Shown here: piece after piece, positions 35,386 to 40,478 of the stretch
How positions within the stretch are numbered: position 1 is the first letter of the stretch
Layout of the letters: each line of letters starts with the position of its first letter
Assembly: GCF_009759665.1 (NCBI RefSeq)
Contig: NZ_WQNE01000051.1
Coordinates: forward strand, 1 to 40,478
DNA: 40,478 nucleotides
Direction: 5' to 3'
Origin: Bradyrhizobium cajani
GTDB taxonomy: Bacteria; Pseudomonadota; Alphaproteobacteria; Rhizobiales; Xanthobacteraceae
Program-made: the position numbers and the translations under genes
The notes under the pieces: generated by a model
What the model was told of the DNA's origin: nothing
Database searches by the model: none
What the model saw: only the letters and a program-made list of their open reading frames with translations

Positions 35386-35501
35386 CGGGGTGGCGCGTGA
35401 ACGCGATTGTCGAGAGGGTTCGAGCGCAGCTTCGGTCCGGACGCTGGATGACCCGAGCCGGTCCACGCCATCATGCGTAGCTCACAGGACCCGTCCCACA
35501 G

Positions 35502-35894
35502 CTATCGCGTCAGCTGCAGCAGGTCCCAGCGGTTTCCATAGAGATCATCGAAGACGGCGACGATTCCATACGGCTCGACGCGCGGCTCCTCCCGAAACAG
35601 CACGCCCTTTGAGCGGTAGGCTTCGTAGTCGCGCCAGAAATCGTCGGTGTGCAGGAAGAGGAACACACGCCCGCCGGTTTGATCCCCAACGTGCTGCGTT
35701 TGATTCAGCGTCGCCGTTTTCGCCAGGAGGATGCGGGTCTCCACGGAGCCCGGTGGCGCGATCAGCACCCACCTTTTCCCGTTGCCCAGGTTCGTATCCT
35801 CGACCAACCCAAAGCCCAGCCGTTCGACGAAATAGGCAATGGCTTCATCGTAGTCGCGGACAAGAAGGGACACATATCCGATATGCTGTCGCAT
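35502..35894 (-). CDS. VOC-superfamily (glyoxalase/bleomycin resistance-like) protein
   Basis: A 130-residue protein with two beta-alpha-beta-beta-beta modules. It starts MRQHIGYVSLLVRDYDEAIAY, where the first His is the usual metal ligand, has RWVLIAPPGS and TGGRVFLFLHTDDFWRDY, and ends AVFDDLYGNRWDLLQ. The final metal-binding position, normally Glu in an LxE ending, appears as Gln, so metal-dependent catalysis is uncertain. Possible roles are a small-molecule binding or resistance protein, or a dioxygenase/isomerase-like enzyme. It is convergent with the MFS gene and no linked gene suggests a substrate. Confidence 0.87.
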   Translation of the reverse strand: MRQHIGYVSLLVRDYDEAIAYFVERLGFGLVEDTNLGNGKRWVLIAPPGSVETRILLAKTATLNQTQHVGDQTGGRVFLFLHTDDFWRDYEAYRSKGVLFREEPRVEPYGIVAVFDDLYGNRWDLLQLTR

Positions 35895-36249
35895 GGTGAG
35901 ACCAGTCTATGCGGCTGATCCTGGTCTGCAACGGTCGCGGCGCAGGAAATTTCCAACTTTGACGCTGCATGCCATCGCCCAGCAGATCCAGGCGCGCGAC
36001 ACGCATTGCGAGGACGTCGGCAAGGGGATTTTGTCAACGCCCGAGCCGTAATCCGCTTGTCCGCTCCAGCCCGGCGCGCGCCGGGCAGCGGCTGCACCAG
36101 CGGCGGGCCGATTGCGGACCTGTTGGGCTGGATTTCCGGGATTGCTCAACGCATTTTGATCATGCTGTTCAGCAGCCTAAGGTAGCGTGTCACAACAGCA
36201 TCCGGTCGCGTGCATCTATGGGATTCGCGACAAACAAAAGGGAGGTGAC
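35895..36249. other. Intergenic region between the VOC gene and the ClpP-like gene
   Basis: 355 bases between divergent genes. The only clear structure is the 18-bp perfect palindrome GCCCGGCGCGCGCCGGGC at 36069-36086. Small frames here have no protein-like character. The promoters of both genes should lie here; I cannot place them confidently. Confidence 0.5.
36069..36086. repeat. Perfect 18-bp GC palindrome
   Basis: GCCCGGCGCGCGCCGGGC is identical to its reverse complement. It lies about midway between two divergent genes, far from either stop codon, so it is not an obvious terminator. It could be a protein site or chance in GC-rich DNA. Confidence 0.5.
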
Positions 36250-36681
36250 ATGCGCAGGATTCCAGCCGTGATCGGTACGATCCTCTTCACGTTGGTCATG
36301 GCAAGTGCCGCCTACGCAGAAAAGGTCTTTTATCTTCATGACCCCGGCGGCAACACCGCCGCGCACATCTACACGTACACGCACGTCAACGCAGAGTATG
36401 ATCGCGTGGTGATCGACGGTCGGTGCAAGTCGTCTTGTACGACGGTCCTCGGGGTCGTTCCTCTCAACAAGATCTGCATCACCCCGAGCGGCTACTTCAT
36501 GTTTCACGCCGCGCATCACCGTGACCGCAGCATCAACCCCGGCGAGACTCAGTTGATGATGTCGGCCTATGCGCCCGTGGTGCGCGACTGGGTGATGAGG
36601 CACCACGCGCTTGAACAGGTGGACCCTTACACGTACCTGTACGCCAGGAATGTGACGTTCATCCGCCACTGTCGCCAGTAG
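36250..36681 (+). CDS. Secreted ClpP/crotonase-fold-like protein (COG3904-like)
   Basis: A 143-residue exported protein. The signal peptide MRRIPAVIGTILFTLVMASA is followed by cleavage near AYA-EKV. The mature part has VVIDGRCKSSCTTVLGVVP (Cys59, Ser61, Ser62, Cys63), then KICITPSGYFMFHAAHHRD with Cys76 and His86/89/90. This G-x-C-x-S-S/A-C pattern followed by a C-x-P and FHAA segment is that of predicted periplasmic proteins related to the ClpP/crotonase fold, where the Ser would be the nucleophile and a later His the base. Activity is unproven. The ribosome binding site GGGAGGTGA is excellent and decides the ATG at 36250 over an upstream frame start. The gene appears to be monocistronic. 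Confidence 0.78.
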   Translation: MRRIPAVIGTILFTLVMASAAYAEKVFYLHDPGGNTAAHIYTYTHVNAEYDRVVIDGRCKSSCTTVLGVVPLNKICITPSGYFMFHAAHHRDRSINPGETQLMMSAYAPVVRDWVMRHHALEQVDPYTYLYARNVTFIRHCRQ

Positions 36682-36715
36682 CCGGGGCTTCAGCCCGGAA
36701 CGGACGCCTCAAAAG

Positions 36716-38932
36716 CTAGGCGACCAGCGCGGCGTCCTCGTCCGCGGCATCGATGCCGCGCTGCGCGGCCAGCAGGCTGATGATCTCGGCATTCGGCCGC
36801 GCCTTGCTGAACAGAAAGCCCTGGCCTTCGTCGCAGCCTTCGGCCCTGAGGCAGCTGAGCTCGGCTTCGGTCTCGACGCCTTCGGCGGTGATGGTGACCC
36901 CTAAGCCCTTGCCGAGGCTGACGATGGAGCGGATGATCGCCTGGGCCTCGCGATTGGCGCCGAGATCGCGCACGAAGGACTGGTCGATCTTGATCTTGTC
37001 GAAGGGGAAGCTGCGCAAATAGCTGAGGCTGGAATAGCCGGTGCCGAAATCGTCCATCGAGATGCGTACCCCTAACGCGCGCAGCGCATGCAGCGTTGCC
37101 AGCACCTGGGCGCTCTTCTCCAGCAGCAGCGTCTCGGTGATCTCGAGCTCGAGCCGCCGCGGCGGCAGCCCGGAATGCCTCAAGGCATCGGTCACGACCG
37201 AGAGCAAATTGCCGCTGCGAAACTGGAGCGGCGAGAGGTTGACGGCGACGCGGACGTCATCCGGCCAGGCCGCGGCATCGAGGCACGCGCGGCGCAGCAT
37301 CAAGCCGCCGAGCGGATTGATCAGCCCGGTCTCCTCGGCGACCGGAATGAACTCGGCCGGCGAGACCATGCCACGCTCGGCATGCGGCCAGCGCACCAGC
37401 GCCTCGAAGCCGGTGATGCGGCCGCTCGAAAGATCGATCAACGGCTGGTAGTAGGGGCGCAGCACGTCGTTCTGGATCGCATCGCGCAGCTCGACCTCGA
37501 TCTTGCGGCGGCTCTGCGCTTTCGCGTCGAGCGCGGCCTCGAAGAAGGCGAAGGTGCCGCGCGAATCGGCCTTGGCGCGCGACAGCGCCATGTCCGCGCT
37601 CTTGAGCAGCTTTTCGGAATCATCGCCATCGCCCGGCGCCATCGCGATGCCGACGGAGGCGCCGATCACCACGGAATGGCCGTCGAGCAGATAGGGATCG
37701 GCGATGGCTTCGAGCAGGCGTTTTGCCAGCATCACCGCGTCCTCGGGACGCGTCAGGCCGCTCTGCACGATCGCGAACTCGTCGGAGTTCAGTCGTGCCA
37801 GCGCGTCTTCCTCGCGCAAGGTGGAACGCAGCCGCTTGGCGACGCCGCGCAGCAGCTTGTCGCCGACCGCATGGCCCAGCGTGTCGTTGACCGACTTGAA
37901 ATTGTCCAGGCCCAGCATCAGCAGCGCGACCTTGTCGGCGCTGCGCCGCCTGTGCAGCAGCATCTCGTCGACCTGCTGGCGCAGCAGATTGCGGTTGGGC
38001 AGGCCGGTCAGCCCGTCGTGCTGGGCCATGAAGGCAAGCCGCGCCTCGGCGCGCTTGCGCTCGGTGATGTCCATCAGCGCGAGCAGCACCGCGGGCCGCT
38101 CGGCATAGGTCAATTCGCGGGAATAGATCGCAAGGTCGATCAGCGCGCCGTCGGCCTTGACGTGCTTCCAGGTGCGCCCGGCCTGCTCCTCGCCGCCCGG
38201 ATCGGCGGTCCAGGGCGGCTCGCTGTCGAAAGCCTGCAAGGACCGGATCTTCAGCTTCTCGAACTCGGCGCGGTTGTAGCCATAATGCGCGACTGCGGCG
38301 TCGTTGACGCCGAGGATGCGCTCGTCATCGAGCGCACAGACGATCATGGGCACGGGATTGCCGTCGAACAGCAGGCGGAACGAGGCTTCGCGCTGCTTCA
38401 ACTCGGTGATGTCGACGCGCAGGCCGACGACGCCGCCATCGTCGGTCAGCCGCTCGTCGATCAGGATGACGCGGCCGTCGGCCAGCTTCTGCTCGTGGCG
38501 CGCACCGGGCCGATAGAGTTTTTGCAGCCGTTCGGCAATCCACTCGTCTTCGTGGCCGATGGCTTCGGGATAGTCACCGCGGGCGACGCCGACACGCAGC
38601 GTGTCTTCGAGCCGCGCGCCTTCCGCGAACAGATCGGCGGTCTTGCTGTAGATCTCGGCGTATTTCCTGTTCCAGAGCACGTAGCGGCCATCGGCATCGA
38701 GAAACACGATGCCCTGCGGCAGGATGTCGATGGCCTGGCGCAGGCGCTCATGGGATTTGCGCGCCTCCACGATCGCGGCCTCGGCTTCGGCGCGGCTGCG
38801 CAGGACTTCGTCGCGTTCGGAAAGAGGACGAGGCGCGCGCGCGAAGCGCGGCTTGCGCGGCTGTCGGCCGGCCTGGGCAGGCACGCGTCCCTTTCGCTTT
38901 TTCGTCTTTCGAAACCCCAAACTCAACGTCAC
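36716..38932 (-). CDS. PAS-PAS-GGDEF-EAL protein, probable c-di-GMP phosphodiesterase
   Basis: A 738-residue signalling protein without membrane segments. A basic N-terminus (KTKKRKGR) and short helix lead to two PAS domains (PQGIVFLDADGRYVLWNRKY and the one from FRLLFDGNPVPMIVCALDD). A GGDEF domain follows (LTGLPNRNLLRQQV; LGHAVGDKLL), whose signature is degenerate: NSDEF at residues 382-386 replaces GGDEF, so diguanylate cyclase activity is doubtful. The EAL domain is intact: GFEALVRW with Glu510, NLSPLQF, EITETLLL, DDFGTGYSSLSYLRSFPFD, KIKIDQSF and TAEGVETE. It should hydrolyse c-di-GMP under PAS control, with the GGDEF domain as a possible GTP sensor. The start is GTG at 38932. It is a lone gene. 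Confidence 0.92.
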   Translation of the reverse strand: MTLSLGFRKTKKRKGRVPAQAGRQPRKPRFARAPRPLSERDEVLRSRAEAEAAIVEARKSHERLRQAIDILPQGIVFLDADGRYVLWNRKYAEIYSKTADLFAEGARLEDTLRVGVARGDYPEAIGHEDEWIAERLQKLYRPGARHEQKLADGRVILIDERLTDDGGVVGLRVDITELKQREASFRLLFDGNPVPMIVCALDDERILGVNDAAVAHYGYNRAEFEKLKIRSLQAFDSEPPWTADPGGEEQAGRTWKHVKADGALIDLAIYSRELTYAERPAVLLALMDITERKRAEARLAFMAQHDGLTGLPNRNLLRQQVDEMLLHRRRSADKVALLMLGLDNFKSVNDTLGHAVGDKLLRGVAKRLRSTLREEDALARLNSDEFAIVQSGLTRPEDAVMLAKRLLEAIADPYLLDGHSVVIGASVGIAMAPGDGDDSEKLLKSADMALSRAKADSRGTFAFFEAALDAKAQSRRKIEVELRDAIQNDVLRPYYQPLIDLSSGRITGFEALVRWPHAERGMVSPAEFIPVAEETGLINPLGGLMLRRACLDAAAWPDDVRVAVNLSPLQFRSGNLLSVVTDALRHSGLPPRRLELEITETLLLEKSAQVLATLHALRALGVRISMDDFGTGYSSLSYLRSFPFDKIKIDQSFVRDLGANREAQAIIRSIVSLGKGLGVTITAEGVETEAELSCLRAEGCDEGQGFLFSKARPNAEIISLLAAQRGIDAADEDAALVA

Positions 38933-39285
38933 TCGTCCTAGCCGCGTCCAGCGGCCGCAAGTTTTGAGGCAAGTGTCTGAAAAAAAAGTAATCTTGGGCG
39001 GTCACGCCGGCCGAGGCGGCACCTTGCGGCCGCCGGCAGCGGGGCCGTGATGCCTGTTTACGAGGCGCCAGCTGGCCGAGATGCGCGTCAAACCTGATGC
39101 TTGGTCGCAATCGGCGAGAGAGGTGTTGCAAAAACGCGCGCTCGTCATGAATCAATTCCGAAACGCGTGTCCGATTGCGTGCAGGCGAGGGCGAATCGCG
39201 TTCCGCGCACGAATTTTGGTCAATGCAGGACAGGGTTATCGCGCCGTTAAAAATCCGCGGATGGTCGGCGCAAGAACAACGTCTA

Positions 39286-39368
39286 CGTCATTCCGGGAAT
39301 CCATCGGGCCGCAGCGTACGCGGGCTAATGGATTCCGGGCTCGCGACTTCGTCGCGCCCCGGAATGAC
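39286..39368. repeat. Palindromic intergenic repeat (CGTCATTCCGGG type)
   Basis: Bounded by CGTCATTCCGGGAATCCAT and GCGCCCCGGAATGAC. Internal ATGGATTCCGGGCTCGCGAC matches the segment ATGGATTCCGGGCTCACG of the copy at 33886, showing they are one family. Confidence 0.88.
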
Positions 39369-39487
39369 ATTCCACAAGTGGATCTCATTGGAAGTACGGA
39401 TCGTCGTACGTTCGGGCCCGCATGATGTCGCCTCGGGGACTGTGGCTGTAAAGACGCCGTGAGGCTGCGCCGCCGTGAAAGCCTAAT

Positions 39488-39519
39488 CCTTAACCCTGAC
39501 GCCGCGTTGGGTTATAAGG
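39488..39519 (+). promoter_or_regulatory. Possible leader hairpin covering the mepA ribosome binding site
   Basis: CCTTAACCC (39488-39496) can pair with GGGTTATAAGG (39509-39519) apart from a two-base bulge. The right arm contains most of the AAGGA Shine-Dalgarno sequence (39516-39520), which is eight bases from the ATG. If the transcript starts upstream, this stem could limit translation of mepA. Confidence 0.3.
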
Positions 39520-39527
39520 ATGATCGC

Positions 39528-40472
39528 ATGAGTCCCCGCCGCATCGCCCCTCTCCTGCTTGTCACGACACTCCTGACCGCCGGCGCCGCGCTGGCCCAGG
39601 ACAAGGGCAGCGTCACCCCGAAGCCGCTGCCGCCGCTTGCCAATCCGAACGATCCCGCGCTCGCCGCCAAGGAGCTGTTCGCGCGCAAGCTGCTGCCCTC
39701 GAAAGGATCGGCGCATGTCGTCGGCTCCTACACCAAGGGCTGCATCGGTGGCGCAGCGCAGATGCCGCTGAACGGCGACAATTGGCAGGTGATGCGGCTG
39801 TCGCGCAACCGCAACTACGGCCATCCCGACATGATCGCACTGATCAAGCGGCTTGCGGCCAGGGCGCACAAGGACGCGGGCTGGCCCGGCATCCTGGTCG
39901 GCGACATCGCCCAGCCGCGCGGCGGGCCGGCGCTGTCGGGGCATGCCAGCCACCAGATCGGCCTCGACGCCGACATCTGGCTGACGCCGATGCCGAACCA
40001 TCGGCTCTCGCGCGAGGAGCGCGAGGAGATGAGCGCGGTGATGATGGTGCGCGCCGACCGGCTCGACATCGACCCGAAGGTGTTCACGCCGTCCCACGTG
40101 CTGGTGTTGCGCGACGCGGCGCAGGAGCCTGCCGTGCAGCGCATCTTCGTCAATGCCGCGATCAAGAAGGCGCTATGCCGCGAAGCCAAGGGCGACCGCG
40201 CCTGGCTGTCGAAGATCCGCCCCTGGTGGGGCCACGACTATCACTTCCACATCCGCATGCGCTGCCCGGCGGGCGCGGGCGAATGCGAGGGCCAGCCATC
40301 GCAGGCCGAGGACGAGGGCTGCAAGGCGTCCGATCTCGCCTACTGGTTCTCCGACGCGGTGCTACACCCGAAGCCACCGCCGGAGCCGCCGAAGCCCAAG
40401 CCGCCGATGACGCTGGCGCAGATGCCGTCGGCCTGCAAGGCGGTGCTGCATGCAGGCGATGCGAAGCCGTAG
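39528..40472 (+). CDS. mepA: Penicillin-insensitive murein endopeptidase MepA
   Basis: A 314-residue periplasmic zinc peptidase that cuts D-Ala-meso-DAP cross-links in peptidoglycan. A signal peptide (RRIAPLLLVTTLLTAGAALA) precedes the mature part. Family motifs: SYTKGCIGGAAQMPLNGDNWQ, then SGHASHQIGLDADIW with His139, His142 and Asp149, and WWGHDYHFHIRM with His236, His239 and His241. The His-His-Asp and His-His-His spacing is the same as in E. coli MepA, where corresponding residues bind zinc. A Pro/Lys-rich stretch (PKPPPEPPKPKPPM) near the C-terminus precedes a last short segment with one Cys and is not in E. coli MepA (274 residues). The ATG at 39528 is chosen by its signal peptide and AAGGA site. 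Confidence 0.94.
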   Translation: MSPRRIAPLLLVTTLLTAGAALAQDKGSVTPKPLPPLANPNDPALAAKELFARKLLPSKGSAHVVGSYTKGCIGGAAQMPLNGDNWQVMRLSRNRNYGHPDMIALIKRLAARAHKDAGWPGILVGDIAQPRGGPALSGHASHQIGLDADIWLTPMPNHRLSREEREEMSAVMMVRADRLDIDPKVFTPSHVLVLRDAAQEPAVQRIFVNAAIKKALCREAKGDRAWLSKIRPWWGHDYHFHIRMRCPAGAGECEGQPSQAEDEGCKASDLAYWFSDAVLHPKPPPEPPKPKPPMTLAQMPSACKAVLHAGDAKP

Positions 40473-40478
40473 CGGATG

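Larger units (their letters stand above)
38933..39527. other. Intergenic region upstream of mepA
   Basis: 595 bases between divergent genes. It contains the palindromic repeat at 39286-39368 and a hairpin-forming leader at 39488-39519. The rest, including 38985-39285, shows no convincing coding frame or RNA gene. The promoter of the PAS-GGDEF-EAL gene should be near 38940-39000, which includes an A-rich patch (GAAAAAAAAGTAAT-like). Confidence 0.5.

Noticed and set aside
37088..38941. A 617-residue plus-strand frame opposite the PAS-GGDEF-EAL gene
   Set aside because: No recognisable motifs, and the minus-strand gene has complete EAL signatures.

Overview
The window is high-GC DNA typical of an alphaproteobacterium. 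The ChvG/ChvI two-component pair followed by a short HPr kinase, a mannose-type EIIA and an HPr, with ATP-dependent PEP carboxykinase close by, is the hallmark layout of Rhizobiales. Protein style (LepA, PckA with GTG start, DmdC-like acyl-CoA dehydrogenase) and the short CGTCATTCCGGG/CGTCATTGCGAG-type palindromic intergenic repeats point to the Bradyrhizobium/Rhodopseudomonas group. The window looks chromosomal: no transposase, phage, plasmid, CRISPR or tRNA/rRNA gene was found.

Region by region: (1) 1-5667: a large PodJ-like SEL1-repeat membrane protein (minus), a small outer-membrane beta-barrel, a PadR-family regulator and a divergent SnoaL/NTF2-like protein around a palindromic operator. 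(2) 5785-11130: a beta-oxidation operon (acyl-CoA dehydrogenase, thiolase, fused hydratase/3-hydroxyacyl-CoA dehydrogenase) ended by a strong terminator. (3) 11377-15205: small membrane and hypothetical genes, then a glutathione block: GstA-type transferase and a divergent MarR regulator sharing two exact palindromes, followed by glutamate-cysteine ligase. (4) 15321-20198: a secreted PAN-domain protein, a tiny Cys-rich secreted protein, glycogen phosphorylase, an uncharacterised 113-residue protein and a TesB-like thioesterase. (5) 20214-29891: pckA (minus), a secreted TPR-CHAT caspase-like protein (minus), a HugZ/PNPOx-like protein (minus), then chvI-chvG-hprK-manX-hpr (plus). (6) 29899-40472: a GT39-type membrane glycosyltransferase, lepA, an intergenic stretch full of palindromes, an MFS transporter, a VOC protein, a ClpP/crotonase-like secreted protein, a PAS-GGDEF-EAL protein and the murein endopeptidase mepA.

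How the genes fit together: the core is the acid/envelope-stress two-component system ChvG-ChvI coupled to a regulatory (non-transporting) PTS branch (HprK, EIIA, HPr), next to pckA, the gluconeogenic gene that this kind of circuit is known to influence in rhizobia. Enzyme I is not in the window. The most unusual element is the pair of genes sitting between pckA and chvI, above all the exported TPR-CHAT protein, which keeps both His and Cys of the caspase-like dyad. Two divergent regulator/target pairs (PadR/SnoaL-like and MarR/GST) have operators that can be read directly from the sequence.
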